Of a DNA stretch of 64,000 nt, positions 48,494 through 58,269 are shown piece after piece. The translations under genes were made by a program, and so were the position numbers. Source of the DNA: Paeniroseomonas aquatica (lineage in GTDB: Bacteria > Pseudomonadota > Alphaproteobacteria > Acetobacterales > Acetobacteraceae); contig NZ_JAUFPN010000178.1 in the NCBI RefSeq assembly GCF_030409335.1, positions 1-64,000 on the forward strand. The letters run 5' to 3'. How positions within the stretch are numbered: position 1 is the stretch's first letter; each line of letters opens with the position of its first letter. The notes under the pieces were generated by a model. That model saw nothing but the letters and a program-made list of their open reading frames with translations, was not told the DNA's origin and made no database searches.

Positions 48494-49642
48494 ATGGGAG
48501 AAGCGGGCAGCGTTCCAGCGGCTTGGGATCATGCACCCGTGGCCGATCTCCTGCCCGCGGAGGAGCGACTTCGGCTGGCGGCGGAAGCGGCGGATATCGG
48601 CTGGTGGGACTGCGAGGAGGTCCATAGCCGGTTGACCTGGACGCCGCGGATGAAGGCGATGTTCGGCATTTCGCCCGACATGCCGGTCGGGCAGGAGGAC
48701 TTCTACCAGGGCCTGCACCCGGACGACAGGGCGCGTGTGGCCGAACGCTACGCCAGCGCGACCGATCCGGCCCGTCGGGCGCCCTACGACGTGGAATACC
48801 GCACGATCGGCAAGGAGGATGGGGTCGTCCGGTGGATCGCCGCCAAGGGCCGCGGCGTGTTCGATGACACCGGTCGGTGCATCCGGGTGATCGGCATCGC
48901 CATCGACATCACCGAACGAAAATGGGCGGAGGAACAGCGGCACCTTCGCCCGCCGGAGGCGGATGGATGGCGGGAGCAATTCATCGTGGTGCTCGGGCAC
49001 GATCTCCGGAACCCGCTCGCCTCGGTTGCCGCCGGCACGAAGCTGCTGATCCGCCACCCCGAAAGGGCCGCCGAGATCGCCGAGCAGATAGAGCGCAGCA
49101 TTTCCCGCATGTCCGGGCTGATCTCGAACCTGCTCGACTTCGCGCGGGGCCGGCTGGGCGGCGGGTTCGTCACCGCCCGCGACTGCGACCAGCCGCTGCA
49201 GCCCGTTCTTCTGCGGGTCGTCGAGGAGTTCAGCGGCATTCACCCGGAGCGTCGCATCGCGGTCGATATCGACCTGCGCGAGGCGGTCGAGTGCGACCGC
49301 CAGCGCATCGGGCAGCTCCTCTCGAACCTCCTCGGCAATGCGCTCACCTATGGCACGCCGGCCGAGCCCATCCTGGTGCAGGCCCGTGCCGAAGCCGGCC
49401 ATTTCACGCTGCTGGTCGCCAATGCCGGAGACACCATCGAGCCGGCCGCCCTCGAACGCCTGTTCCAGCCGTTCTTCCGGGGCAGCCAGCGCGGCAGCCG
49501 TGGCCGCGAAGGTCTCGGCCTGGGGCTCTACATCTGTTCCGAGATCGCCAAGGCGCATGGCGGGACCATCGGCGCCTCATCGGACCATGGCCAGACCCGC
49601 TTCACCCTGCGGCTGCCCACGCAGGCCAGCCGCCCTGGGTGA
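48494..49642 (+). CDS. PAS-domain sensor histidine kinase
   Basis: A 382-aa soluble kinase without membrane helices. A PAS/PAC domain covers about residues 20-145: LAAEAADIGWWDCEEVHSRL near 28-47, LTWTPRMKAMFGISPDMPVG, YRTIGKEDGVVRWI and IRVIGIAIDITERK near 131-144. The phospho-acceptor box is FIVVLGHDLRNPLASVAAGT near 163-182. The ATPase has N box LLSNLLGNALTYG near 277-289, G1 NAGDTIEP near 309-316 and G2 GREGLGLGLYICSEIAKAHG near 338-357. The absence of a receiver or a nearby response regulator means its partner is elsewhere. I chose the ATG at 48494 with GAGAGG upstream; another ATG lies seven codons earlier. It is divergent from the Crp-like gene. Confidence 0.88.
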   Translation: MGEAGSVPAAWDHAPVADLLPAEERLRLAAEAADIGWWDCEEVHSRLTWTPRMKAMFGISPDMPVGQEDFYQGLHPDDRARVAERYASATDPARRAPYDVEYRTIGKEDGVVRWIAAKGRGVFDDTGRCIRVIGIAIDITERKWAEEQRHLRPPEADGWREQFIVVLGHDLRNPLASVAAGTKLLIRHPERAAEIAEQIERSISRMSGLISNLLDFARGRLGGGFVTARDCDQPLQPVLLRVVEEFSGIHPERRIAVDIDLREAVECDRQRIGQLLSNLLGNALTYGTPAEPILVQARAEAGHFTLLVANAGDTIEPAALERLFQPFFRGSQRGSRGREGLGLGLYICSEIAKAHGGTIGASSDHGQTRFTLRLPTQASRPG

Positions 49643-49670
49643 CCGGCGCTGAAAGCCGGGCAGCCGTCCC

Positions 49671-50858
49671 CTACCGCGACGCCGTCCCCGGCCAGTCCTT
49701 CGGCGCAAACCGCAACACCACATACCCCAGCAACCCCGCGACCAGCGAGCCGGCGAGGATGCCGATCTTCGCCTCCGCCTGCAGCAGCGGCTCCCCGGGG
49801 AAGGCCAGCAGGGTGATGAACAGGCTCATGGTGAAGCCGATGCCACACAGCAGCGCCGTCCCGGCCAGCTGCAGCCGGCCGGCATAGGCCGGCATGTCGG
49901 CCCAGCCGAGGCGGATCGCCAGCAGCGCGGCGCCCAGCACGCCGACCACCTTGCCCACCAGCAGCCCCAGACCGACGCCGAGGGTGACCGGCGCAGCCAG
50001 GGCCTCGGCGGGCAGGCCGAGGAAGGGCACCCCGGCATTGGCCAGGCCGAAGATGGGCACGATGAGGAAGCCGACCGGCAGGTGCAGGGCATGCTCCAGC
50101 CGGTGCAGCGGGCTGGCCGCCTCCTCGTCCGGCCGGCCCGGCGTGGGCTGCAGCGGGATGGTGAGGGCGAGGATCACCCCGGCCAGCGTCGCATGCACGC
50201 CGGAGCGCAGCACCAGCACCCAGAGCACCAGCCCGAGCAGCAGGTAGGGCGTGAGGGCGCGCACGCCGAGCCGGTTCATCCCGGCCAGCACCGCGATCAC
50301 CAGGGCGGCGCCCGCCAGGTCCGGCAGCGACAGCCCCGCGGTGTAGAACAGCGCGATGATGACGACGGCGCCGAGGTCGTCGATGATGGCCAGCGCCGCC
50401 AGGAAGACCCGCAGCGAGGCGGGCACCCGCCGGCCCAGCAGCGAGATCACCCCGAGGGCGAAGGCGATGTCCGTCGCCGCCGGGATCGCCCAGCCATGCG
50501 CGGTCGGGCCGGGGTTGAAGGCGAGGTAGACCAGCGCCGGCACCGCCATGCCGCCGGCGGCGGCGATCCCCGGCAGGGCGCGGCGCGACCAGGTCGAGAG
50601 CTGCCCGTCCAGCATCTCCCGCTTGATCTCGAGCCCGACCAGCAGGAAGAACACCGCCATGAGCCCGTCGTTGATCCAGTGCCCGAGCGACAGCGGCCCG
50701 ACGTAGGCATGCAGCAGGGCCTCGTAGCCCGGCCCGAGCGGCGAATTGGCGATGGCCAGCGCCAGGGCGGCGGTGCCCATCAGCACCAGCCCGGCGGAGG
50801 ACTGGCCGGCCAGGAATCGGCGCAGCGCGCTCGGGTGGGTATGGTGATGGTCGGCCAT
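49671..50858 (-). CDS. nhaA: Na+/H+ antiporter NhaA
   Basis: A 395-aa antiporter with about 12 transmembrane segments. [20 protein letters not shown] near residues 61-80 is the conserved loop-helix. [19 protein letters not shown] near 120-138 (Asp of helix IV) and [20 protein letters not shown] near 151-170 (the Asp-Asp ion site) mark the transport core, and [11 protein letters not shown] near 298-308 gives the helix X lysine. It exchanges sodium for protons for pH and salt homeostasis. A His-rich N-terminus (MADHHHTHP) may be cytosolic. GGAGG lies 6 bases before the ATG. It is single and convergent with the histidine kinase. Confidence 0.96.
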   Translation of the reverse strand: MADHHHTHPSALRRFLAGQSSAGLVLMGTAALALAIANSPLGPGYEALLHAYVGPLSLGHWINDGLMAVFFLLVGLEIKREMLDGQLSTWSRRALPGIAAAGGMAVPALVYLAFNPGPTAHGWAIPAATDIAFALGVISLLGRRVPASLRVFLAALAIIDDLGAVVIIALFYTAGLSLPDLAGAALVIAVLAGMNRLGVRALTPYLLLGLVLWVLVLRSGVHATLAGVILALTIPLQPTPGRPDEEAASPLHRLEHALHLPVGFLIVPIFGLANAGVPFLGLPAEALAAPVTLGVGLGLLVGKVVGVLGAALLAIRLGWADMPAYAGRLQLAGTALLCGIGFTMSLFITLLAFPGEPLLQAEAKIGILAGSLVAGLLGYVVLRFAPKDWPGTASR

Positions 50859-50989
50859 GGGCGCCTCCGGACGCGGGATTCCGTCGCTGGCGGCCCGACC
50901 AGCGCTAACCCCTGCAAGGTCCTGTCGGAACCCGGCACCCGGGACGGCTATCGCATCGGCGGCGACCGGATGCAACCGTCCCCGGCCGC

Positions 50990-52693
50990 TCAGCTGGCGA
51001 TGGCGTAGGCCGGACGCCGCGGGTCCGCCCCCGCCGCCAGCAGCCCCGTCTCGGGGTTGCTCAGCACCACCTCCACCGTCCCGGCCAGCCAGGTGCGGTG
51101 CGGCCAGTCCTTCACCTCATGGCCCTTCGCCGCCAGCGCGTCGCGCGTCGCCTGGGAGATGCCGTCCTCCACCGCCAGCCGGCCGGGGAAGTAGTCGAAG
51201 GGCGCGAAGGATGACGGGAAGGAGTAGCTGGCGATCCGTGGCGCCTCGATCGCCTCCTGCACCTCCATGCCGAAGTGCAGGATGTTCACCATCACCTGCA
51301 GCATGGCCTGGATCTGCACGTCGCCGCCCGGGGTGCCGAAGGGCATGACGCCGCCCGTCTCGGTCACCACCATGGCCGGGTTGGGGGTCAGCCGCGGCCG
51401 CTTGCCCGGGGCGACGCCGCAGGGGTGGTTCGGATCCGGGCGGGACTGGCTGCCGCGGTTGCTCGGGATGATGCCGAGGCCCGGCACGACCGGGGAGTTC
51501 CAGGACCCGTCGGAGGGCGTGGCGCTGAAGGCATTGCCCCAGCGGTCGACCACCGCGCAGTAGGAGGTATCGGCCTCGACCATGGGCATCGAGCGCTCGG
51601 CGGGGTCGTACTGGGCGGGGGCGTTGCGGCCGAGCAGCGGGCCGGGCATGCCGGCCAGGGCACGGTTGGGGTCGATCTCGGCGAGACGCCCGGCGAGATG
51701 GCCGTCGGCCAGCAGCCGGTCGAGCGGGACGTCGACAAAGGCGGGGTCGCCGAAGTGGTATTCGCGGTCGGCCATGGCCGCCTTGATGCATTCGGCCATC
51801 AGGTGGAGGTATTCGGGGCTGTTGTGCGCCATGCCGGCGAAGCCGCCCTTCTCGAACAGCAGCAGCGCCTCCAGCAGGGCCGGGCCCTGGCACCAGGGGC
51901 CGCAGGTCAGCACCTCATGCCCGCGCCAGGCGCGGCGCACCGCGGGCTCGATCCGCGACCGGTAGCCGGCGAGGTCGGCCATGGTGAGGTAGCCGCCCTC
52001 GCGTTCCATGAAGGCGGCGATCTCGCGGGCGATGTCGCCCTTGTAGAAGGCGGCATGGGCGGCGGCGAGGCCGGCGAGCCTCCCCTTCCCCGCCGCCTTC
52101 CTCTCCTCGTCGGCCATGTACTGCAGGGTGCGGGCGAGGTCGCTTTGGATGAATTTCTCCCCCACCTCGGGCCGGCGGCCGCCGGGGAGGAAGATGGCGG
52201 CATTGCCGGGCCAGCGGGCGTAGTCGGCCTCGTGGGTGCGGATGTTCTCGGCCAGCAGCGGGTAGACGGCGTAGCCGTCCCGGGCATGGCGGATGGCGTG
52301 CCGGGCGACGTCGTGGAAGCCCATGGTGCCGTGGCGCTCGAGCGCGGTGATCCAGGCATCCGGCGCGGCCGGCACCACGGTGCGGAGCACGCCGTTCGGG
52401 ATCTTGCCGCCGTGCTCGCGCATGAAGAGGTCGGCGGGGATGGAGGCCGGCCAGGGTCCGAGGCCGGCGATGGTCTCGACGGTGCCGTCGGCCATGCGGA
52501 TCAGGATGGGCGCGACGCCGGCGACATTCACCAGATCCGGCAGCAGCACGCCGAGGGCGATGCCGGCGGCGCAGCCCGCATCCACCGCGTTGCCGCCGGC
52601 CTCCAGCACCGAGAAGCCGGCGGCGGCGGCCAGGTAGTGCCCGGCGGAGACGGCGTGGCGGGTGCCATAGAGGGTGGGGCGGGTGGCATGCAT
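50990..52693 (-). CDS. Gamma-glutamyltransferase family protein
   Basis: A 567-aa Ntn-hydrolase of the GGT family, expressed as one chain that self-cleaves. [20 protein letters not shown] near residues 14-33 and [20 protein letters not shown] near 34-53 begin the large subunit. The likely nucleophile is Thr in [20 protein letters not shown] near 376-395, which is where the small subunit begins. [14 protein letters not shown] and [11 protein letters not shown] follow, and [20 protein letters not shown] near 457-476 ends the signature. No signal peptide is visible, unlike E. coli GGT, so it is probably cytosolic and may act as a glutaryl- or gamma-glutamyl amidase. It is alone, 131 bases downstream of NhaA on the same strand. 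Confidence 0.88.
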   Translation of the reverse strand: MHATRPTLYGTRHAVSAGHYLAAAAGFSVLEAGGNAVDAGCAAGIALGVLLPDLVNVAGVAPILIRMADGTVETIAGLGPWPASIPADLFMREHGGKIPNGVLRTVVPAAPDAWITALERHGTMGFHDVARHAIRHARDGYAVYPLLAENIRTHEADYARWPGNAAIFLPGGRRPEVGEKFIQSDLARTLQYMADEERKAAGKGRLAGLAAAHAAFYKGDIAREIAAFMEREGGYLTMADLAGYRSRIEPAVRRAWRGHEVLTCGPWCQGPALLEALLLFEKGGFAGMAHNSPEYLHLMAECIKAAMADREYHFGDPAFVDVPLDRLLADGHLAGRLAEIDPNRALAGMPGPLLGRNAPAQYDPAERSMPMVEADTSYCAVVDRWGNAFSATPSDGSWNSPVVPGLGIIPSNRGSQSRPDPNHPCGVAPGKRPRLTPNPAMVVTETGGVMPFGTPGGDVQIQAMLQVMVNILHFGMEVQEAIEAPRIASYSFPSSFAPFDYFPGRLAVEDGISQATRDALAAKGHEVKDWPHRTWLAGTVEVVLSNPETGLLAAGADPRRPAYAIAS

Positions 52694-52782
52694 GGCGGGG
52701 GCTCCCTCGGGTTGGGTCAGGCTCGGCCCGGCGCCAAGCGGCTGTCAATGCGCTAAGACGGGCGGGAACCGGAGGAACCGCC

Positions 52783-53574
52783 ATGTCCGAAGCCGCCCCC
52801 GTCCTGCTGACCCGCGATGCCCGCGGCATCGCCACCGCCACGCTGAACCGGCCCCAGGTCGGCAATGCCTACAACGCGGCGATGCTGGCGGGGCTGATCG
52901 ACGGGCTGGGCCGGCTCGCCGCGGACCGCGGCGTCCGCGCCCTGGTGCTGCGCGGCGCCGGGCGGCACTTCGCCGCCGGGGCCGACATCAACTGGCTGTC
53001 CGAGGTCGCCGGCTACCCGCCCGAGGCGGCCTACGAGGCCTCGCTGGCCACCACCCGCGCCATGCAATTGCTGAACGAATTCCCGAAGCCCACAATCGCC
53101 GTCATCCAGGGCGCGGCCTTCGGCGGCGGCTGCGGCGTGGTCTGCTGCGTCGACGTGGCCCTCGCCACGCCGGCCGCCGTCTTCGGCCTGACCGAGGTCC
53201 GGGTCGGCGTCTCCCCCACCCCGATCTCGGCGCAGATGGTCCAGGCCATGGGGCTGCGCCAGGCCCGGCGCTACGCCATCACCGGCGAGCGCTTCGGCGC
53301 CGCGGAGGCGCTGCGGATCGGCCTGGTGCATGAGGTGGTGGAGGCGGCGGCGATCGAGGCCCGGCTGGAGGAGGTGCTGGCGGCGGTGCTGCTCTCGGCC
53401 CCCGGGGCGGTGGCGGCGACCAAGGACAGCCTGCTCGGCGTCAACGGCATGAAGCTGGATGCGCGGCAGATGGCGCTGCTGGCGCATGAGGGCTGGATCC
53501 AGCGCGCCTCGGCCGAGGGCCAGGAAGGGCTGGCGGCCTTCCGGGAAAAACGGCGGCCTAGCTGGGCAGGATGA
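52783..53574 (+). CDS. Enoyl-CoA hydratase/isomerase family protein
   Basis: A 263-aa crotonase-fold enzyme. It shows GIATATLNRPQVGNAYNAAM near residues 14-33, HFAAGADINWLSE near 64-76, IQGAAFGGGCGVVCCVDVAL near 104-123 and FGLTEVRVGVSPTPISAQMV near 128-147. The Glu in TEVRVG is the family's catalytic position. The pattern resembles methylglutaconyl-CoA hydratase and isohexenylglutaconyl-CoA hydratase relatives in leucine or terpene breakdown, a suggestion only. GGAGG stands 8 bases before the ATG. No partner gene flanks it; the pst operon begins 148 bases later. Confidence 0.88.
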   Translation: MSEAAPVLLTRDARGIATATLNRPQVGNAYNAAMLAGLIDGLGRLAADRGVRALVLRGAGRHFAAGADINWLSEVAGYPPEAAYEASLATTRAMQLLNEFPKPTIAVIQGAAFGGGCGVVCCVDVALATPAAVFGLTEVRVGVSPTPISAQMVQAMGLRQARRYAITGERFGAAEALRIGLVHEVVEAAAIEARLEEVLAAVLLSAPGAVAATKDSLLGVNGMKLDARQMALLAHEGWIQRASAEGQEGLAAFREKRRPSWAG

Positions 53575-53606
53575 ACAACAGATGACCGGGGCACTCATCC
53601 TGTCCT

Positions 53607-53624
53607 CTGTCATATAAGCTTCAT
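53607..53624 (+). promoter_or_regulatory. Pho box of the pst operon
   Basis: CTGTCAT-ATAA-GCTTCAT has two 7-base half sites spaced by four bases. The first half is identical to the consensus CTGTCAT and the second agrees at four of seven positions. It lies about 100 bases before pstS. PhoB, encoded at the operon end, would bind here under phosphate starvation. Confidence 0.72.
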
Positions 53625-53722
53625 CGAACTGCAATCTCTCCGTCGCATCGCCGGCCTAGGAAGGCGCCGCCTGCCGGGGGGCGAAAGCTGCTCCGGCCGA
53701 CCAAATCCGTGGAGAGACCCCC

Positions 53723-54787
53723 GTGCAACGTCGCCAATTCCTGATCGGCTCCGGCCTCGCCGCTGCCGCCCCGCTGCTCGCCGGCACGTCCCTCAGCACC
53801 CCGGCCCTGGCGCAGGGCGGCCAGATCACCGGCGCCGGCGCCACCTTCCCCAACCCGGTCTACCAGAAATGGGCCGAGGCCGGCCGCGCCGCGACCGGGC
53901 TGACGGTGAACTACCAGTCGGTCGGCTCGGGCGCCGGCATCAACCAGATCAAGAACCGCACCGTGGATTTCGGCGCCTCCGACGCGCCGCTGACCGTTCC
54001 GCAGCTCGAGGAGGCCAGCCTCCTGCAGTTCCCGGCCGTCATGGGCAGCCTGGTCGCCATCGTGAACATCCCGGGCATCGAGAACGAGCAGCTCAAGCTG
54101 ACCGGCGAGGTGCTGGCCGACATCTACCTCGGCAAGATCACCAAGTGGAACGATGCCCGCATCACCGAGATGAACGCCGGCCTCACCCTGCCGAACCTGG
54201 CGATCGCCCCGGCCTACCGGGCGGACGGGTCGGGGACCACCTTCGTCTGGGTCTCCTACCTCGCCGCGGTCTCGCCGGAGTGGAAGCAGAAGGTCGGCGT
54301 CGGCACCTCGGTCCGCTTCCCCGCCGGCACCGGCGCGCGCGGCAACGAGGGCGTGGCCGGCACCGTAAAGAACATCCGCGGCGCCATCGGCTATGTCGAG
54401 AACGCCTATGCCATCAGCAACAAGCTGGTCACCACCCAGCTGCGCAACAAGGCGGGCCAGTTCGTCAAGCCGACGCATGAGGCCTTCATCGCCGCCGCGA
54501 CCAACGCCGACTGGACCACGCCCGGCATGGCCGCCAGCCTGATCGACCAGGCCGGCGCCACCTCCTGGCCGATCGTCTCGCCCACCTTCATCCTGCTGCC
54601 GAAGAATCCCTCGGATGCCGAGCGCAGCCGCAACGTGATGAAGTTCTTCGACTGGGCTTTCAAGAACGGCGCCACCCTGGCGCAGGAGCTGGAGTACATC
54701 CCGCTGCCCGCGCCGGTGCAGGAAGCCATCCGCACCGCCTGGAAGGCCGAGGTGAAGGCCAACGGCCAGCCGGTCTGGAACGGCTGA
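53723..54787 (+). CDS. pstS: Phosphate ABC transporter substrate-binding protein PstS, GTG start
   Basis: A 354-aa periplasmic receptor. Its signal begins MQRRQFLIGSGLAAAAPLL, a twin-arginine pattern (RRQFL), with cleavage near ALAQ. QITGAGATFPNPVYQKW near residues 34-50 starts the mature protein. YQSVGSGAGINQI near 66-78, FGASDAPLTVPQLEEA near 85-100, YRADGSGTTFVWVSYL near 165-180 and GAIGYVENAYA near 217-227 are the phosphate-contact regions. GGAGAG precedes GTG. It is the first gene of pstSCAB-phoU-phoB, preceded by a Pho box. Confidence 0.96.
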   Translation: MQRRQFLIGSGLAAAAPLLAGTSLSTPALAQGGQITGAGATFPNPVYQKWAEAGRAATGLTVNYQSVGSGAGINQIKNRTVDFGASDAPLTVPQLEEASLLQFPAVMGSLVAIVNIPGIENEQLKLTGEVLADIYLGKITKWNDARITEMNAGLTLPNLAIAPAYRADGSGTTFVWVSYLAAVSPEWKQKVGVGTSVRFPAGTGARGNEGVAGTVKNIRGAIGYVENAYAISNKLVTTQLRNKAGQFVKPTHEAFIAAATNADWTTPGMAASLIDQAGATSWPIVSPTFILLPKNPSDAERSRNVMKFFDWAFKNGATLAQELEYIPLPAPVQEAIRTAWKAEVKANGQPVWNG

Positions 54788-54809
54788 GGCAGCTTCCGGA
54801 GCGCTGAGC

Positions 54810-55781
54810 ATGCAGCAGGCCACCACCTTCCCGACCGCCGCGGCGAAGCCCGCCCGGCGCGGCGGCGCCGATCTCGGCGACGCCATCTTCTCCGGCGCCT
54901 GCCACGTGGCCGGGGCGCTGGTCCTGCTGCTGCTCGGCGGCATCATCGTCGAGCTCTTCCTCGGCGGGCTGCCGGCCTTCCGGGCCTTCGGCCTGCCCTT
55001 CATCTGGTCCACCGAATGGGACCCGGTGACCGAGGTCTTCGGCGCCGGCGTCTCGATCTACGGCACCGTGGTCACCGCCGTGCTGGCCATCATCATCGCC
55101 GTGCCGGTCGCCTTCGGCGTCGCCTTCACCCTGACCGAGCTGGCGCCGCCCTGGCTGCGCCGGCCGGTCGGCACCGCGGTCGAGCTGCTGGCCGCCGTCC
55201 CCTCCATCATCTACGGCATGTGGGGCTTCTTCCTGGTCGCGCCGATCATGGCGCAATACGTCCAGCCCGCGCTGATCGACAGCCTGGGCGAGCTGCCGGG
55301 GATCGGCGTGCTGTTCCAGGGCCCGCCCTTCGGCACCGGCATCCTGACCGCGGCGCTGATCCTCGCCATCATGATCCTGCCCTTCATCGCCGCCACCATG
55401 CGCGACGTCTTCGAGCAGGTGCCGCCGGTCTTCAAGGAGAGCGCCTACGGCCTGGGCGCCACCACCTGGGAGGTGATGAAGGGCGTGGTGCTGCCCTATA
55501 CCCGGGTCTCGGTCGCCGGCGGCGTCATGCTCGGCCTGGGCCGGGCGCTGGGGGAGACCATGGCGGTCACCTTCGTCATCGGCAACGCCAACCGCATCAC
55601 CACCACGCTGTTCGGCCCGGGCAATACCATCGCCTCGGTCGTGGCGCTCGAGTTCGGGGAGAGCGAGACCGGCTCGCTGAAGCTCTCGGCCCTGCTGGCG
55701 CTCGGCTTCATCCTCTTCGTGCTGTCGTTCATCGTGCTCGCCACCTCGCGCTACCTGCTGCGCTCGCGGCTGAAGGTGTGA
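54810..55781 (+). CDS. pstC: Phosphate ABC transporter permease PstC
   Basis: A 323-aa permease with six membrane helices, beginning with AGALVLLLLGGIIVELFLGG near residues 32-51. WSTEWDPVTEVFGAGVSIYG near 67-86 and IYGMWGFFLVAPIM near 134-147 are typical of PstC. The EAA-type loop (FKESAYGLGATTWEVMKGVV near 207-226) contacts PstB. LGRALGETMAVTFVIGNAN near 244-262 is strongly conserved. Twenty-two bases separate it from pstS and four from pstA. Confidence 0.95.
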   Translation: MQQATTFPTAAAKPARRGGADLGDAIFSGACHVAGALVLLLLGGIIVELFLGGLPAFRAFGLPFIWSTEWDPVTEVFGAGVSIYGTVVTAVLAIIIAVPVAFGVAFTLTELAPPWLRRPVGTAVELLAAVPSIIYGMWGFFLVAPIMAQYVQPALIDSLGELPGIGVLFQGPPFGTGILTAALILAIMILPFIAATMRDVFEQVPPVFKESAYGLGATTWEVMKGVVLPYTRVSVAGGVMLGLGRALGETMAVTFVIGNANRITTTLFGPGNTIASVVALEFGESETGSLKLSALLALGFILFVLSFIVLATSRYLLRSRLKV

Positions 55782-55785
55782 CCCG

Positions 55786-56676
55786 ATGAGCGCCTCCGCC
55801 TCCCACCCCGCCCTCACCCCGGTCAAGGACCGCGCGATCGCCACCCGGCTCGGCCGCCGCCGCCGCCGGACCGACCGCATCGCCCGCACCCTCTCGCTGG
55901 TGGCGACCGGCATCGGCCTGGTCTTCCTCGCCTCGATCCTGGCGACGCTCTTCGTGAAGGGCTTCGGCGCCCTCAACCTCTCGGTCTTCACCGAGGTGAC
56001 GCGGCCGCCGGGCTCCGACGGCGGGCTGCTGAACGCCATCGTCGGCAGCCTGATCCAGGTGGCGCTGGCGACCCTGGTCGGCACCCCGATCGGCATGCTG
56101 GTCGGCACCTACCTGGCGGAATACGCCCGCGGCTCCCGCTTCGGCGACGTGGTGCGCTTCGTCTCGGACATCCTGCTCTCGGCGCCCTCGATCCTGATCG
56201 GCCTCTTCGTCTACCAGCTGCTGGTGCTGCCCTTCGGCGGCTTCTCCGGCTGGGCCGGGGTGGTCGCGCTCAGCATCATCATCATCCCGATCGTGGTCCG
56301 CACCACCGAGGACATGCTGAGCCTGATCCCGAACACCCTGCGGGAGGCGGTGATCGGCCTCGGCAGCCCGAAGTGGAAGATGATCGTGCTGGTCTGCTGG
56401 CGCTCGGCCATCTCGGGCATCATCACCGGCATCCTGCTCGGCATCGCCCGCATCGCCGGCGAGACGGCGCCGCTGCTCTTCACCAGCCTCGGCAACAACG
56501 CCTGGTCCACCGACCTCAGCCAGCCGATGCCGAGCCTGCCCATCACCATCTATTCCTACGCCGGCTCGCCCTTCCAGGACTGGATCGAGCTGGCCTGGGC
56601 CGGGGCGCTGCTGATCACCCTCGCCGTCCTGCTGTTGAACATCGCGGCCCGCAGCCTGCTGCGCGGCGGAAAGTAA
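55786..56676 (+). CDS. pstA: Phosphate ABC transporter permease PstA
   Basis: A 296-aa permease. After a basic N-terminus ([15 protein letters not shown]), six helices follow, starting [20 protein letters not shown] near residues 39-58. [20 protein letters not shown] near 82-101 and [20 protein letters not shown] near 103-122 fit the family. The cytoplasmic coupling loop is [20 protein letters not shown] near 186-205, and [20 protein letters not shown] near 220-239 is a PstA hallmark. It forms the membrane channel with PstC. Confidence 0.95.
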   Translation: MSASASHPALTPVKDRAIATRLGRRRRRTDRIARTLSLVATGIGLVFLASILATLFVKGFGALNLSVFTEVTRPPGSDGGLLNAIVGSLIQVALATLVGTPIGMLVGTYLAEYARGSRFGDVVRFVSDILLSAPSILIGLFVYQLLVLPFGGFSGWAGVVALSIIIIPIVVRTTEDMLSLIPNTLREAVIGLGSPKWKMIVLVCWRSAISGIITGILLGIARIAGETAPLLFTSLGNNAWSTDLSQPMPSLPITIYSYAGSPFQDWIELAWAGALLITLAVLLLNIAARSLLRGGK

Positions 56677-56687
56677 GGGAGGCCCTC

Positions 56688-57518
56688 ATGAGCTCGACCA
56701 CGACGACCGCCACCAGCCGCCCCGCCCTCGGCGCGATGCAGGCCCGCTCCGGCGCCGCCCTGAACGAGGCCAAGGTCGCCATCCGCAACCTCGACTTCTT
56801 CTACGCCGACAACAAGGCGCTGAAGGGCATCAGGCTCGACATCCCGGACCGCCAGGTCACCGGCATGATCGGCCCCTCCGGCTGCGGCAAGTCGACCCTG
56901 CTTCGGGTGCTGAACCGGATGTACAGCCTCTACCCCGGCCAGCGGGCGACCGGCGAGGTGCTGCTGGACGGCCAGAACATCATCAGCGACGACATGGACC
57001 TGAACGAGCTGCGCTCCAAGGTCGGCATGGTCTTCCAGAAGCCGACCCCCTTCCCCATGACCATCTACGAGAACATCGCCTTCGGCGTGCGGCTGCACGA
57101 GCAGCTCTCGAAGGCGCAGATGGACGAGCGGGTGGAATGGGCGCTGACCCGCGCCGCGCTTTGGACCGAGGCCAAGGACCGGCTGAACTCCTCCGCCATG
57201 GGCATGTCGGGCGGGCAGCAGCAGCGGCTTTGCATCGCCCGCACCATCGCGGTGCGGCCCGAGGTCATCCTGTTCGACGAGCCCACCTCGGCGCTCGACC
57301 CGATCAGCACCCTGAAGATCGAGGAGCTGATCGACGAGCTGAAGCGCGACTTCACCCTGGTCATCGTCACCCACAACATGCAGCAGGCCGCCCGCTGCGC
57401 CGACCAGGTGGCCTTCTTCTACCTGGGCGAGCTGATCGAGGTGGCGCCGGCGCTCGAGATGTTCACCGCGCCGAAGCACGCCAAGACCCAGGAATACATC
57501 ACCGGCCGGTTCGGCTGA
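56688..57518 (+). CDS. pstB: Phosphate ABC transporter ATPase PstB
   Basis: A 276-aa ATPase. Walker A is [20 protein letters not shown] near residues 58-77, the Q loop follows [20 protein letters not shown] near 110-129, the signature is [15 protein letters not shown] near 175-189, and Walker B is [20 protein letters not shown] near 194-213, followed by the switch His in [15 protein letters not shown]. The NRMY sequence after Walker A and the FPMTIYEN stretch are specific for PstB. The N-terminal 25 residues are Thr/Ala rich, an extension seen in several relatives. It follows pstA after 11 bases. Confidence 0.97.
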   Translation: MSSTTTTATSRPALGAMQARSGAALNEAKVAIRNLDFFYADNKALKGIRLDIPDRQVTGMIGPSGCGKSTLLRVLNRMYSLYPGQRATGEVLLDGQNIISDDMDLNELRSKVGMVFQKPTPFPMTIYENIAFGVRLHEQLSKAQMDERVEWALTRAALWTEAKDRLNSSAMGMSGGQQQRLCIARTIAVRPEVILFDEPTSALDPISTLKIEELIDELKRDFTLVIVTHNMQQAARCADQVAFFYLGELIEVAPALEMFTAPKHAKTQEYITGRFG

Positions 57519-57534
57519 GGCAGGGGCCAGGATC

Positions 57535-58269
57535 ATGGAACAGATGGCCAAGCACACCGTCCGCAGCTACGCCGAGGAACTGCGCCGTCTGCGCGACATG
57601 ATCGCCCGCATGGGCGGCCTCGCCGAACGCCAGGTGAACGATGCCGTCGCCTCGCTGCTGCGGCGCGACACCGACCTCGCCACCGAGGTGGTCGGGCGCG
57701 ACGCCGCGATCGATGCGCTGGAGCGGGAGGTGGAGCAGTTCTGCATCCAGATCCTGGCGCTGCGCCAGCCGGTCGGCCAGGACCTGCGCCTCATCATCGC
57801 CTGCCTCAAGATCAGCCACGGGCTGGAGCGCATCGGCGACTACGCCCGCAACGCCGCCAAGCGCAGCATCGTCCTGTCGCAGCAGCCGGCGATCGGCAGC
57901 CTGAACGGCTTCAACCGCATGGCGAAGCTGGTGCAGGAGAACCTGAAGGGCGCCATCGACGCGCTGGTCAACGACGACGTGGCCCGCGCCGACGAGGTCT
58001 GGGCCGCCGACGAGCCGGTCGACCAGGTCTACAACGGCATCTTCCGGGAGATGCTGACCTTCATGATGGAGGACCCGCGCAACATCACCGCGGCGACCCA
58101 CCTGCTGTTCGTGGCGAAGAACCTCGAGCGCATCGGCGACCACGCGACCAACATCGCCGAGACCGTGCATTACGCCCTGCGCGGCGACAACCTGCCGGAC
58201 GAGCGGCCGAAGGGCGACAGCTCGGCCTATGCCGTGGTCCGGCCGCCGCTGGACCAGCTCGGCGGATGA
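57535..58269 (+). CDS. phoU: Phosphate signalling protein PhoU
   Basis: A 244-aa helical protein with two similar three-helix halves. RMGGLAERQVNDAVASLLRR near residues 23-42 and the conserved metal-site pattern ISHGLERIGDYARNAAKRSI near 91-110 recur in the second half as VAKNLERIGDHATNIAETVH near 192-211. PhoU damps the PstSCAB-PhoR signal and limits phosphate uptake. It lies between pstB (16 bases) and phoB (four-base overlap). Confidence 0.96.
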   Translation: MEQMAKHTVRSYAEELRRLRDMIARMGGLAERQVNDAVASLLRRDTDLATEVVGRDAAIDALEREVEQFCIQILALRQPVGQDLRLIIACLKISHGLERIGDYARNAAKRSIVLSQQPAIGSLNGFNRMAKLVQENLKGAIDALVNDDVARADEVWAADEPVDQVYNGIFREMLTFMMEDPRNITAATHLLFVAKNLERIGDHATNIAETVHYALRGDNLPDERPKGDSSAYAVVRPPLDQLGG

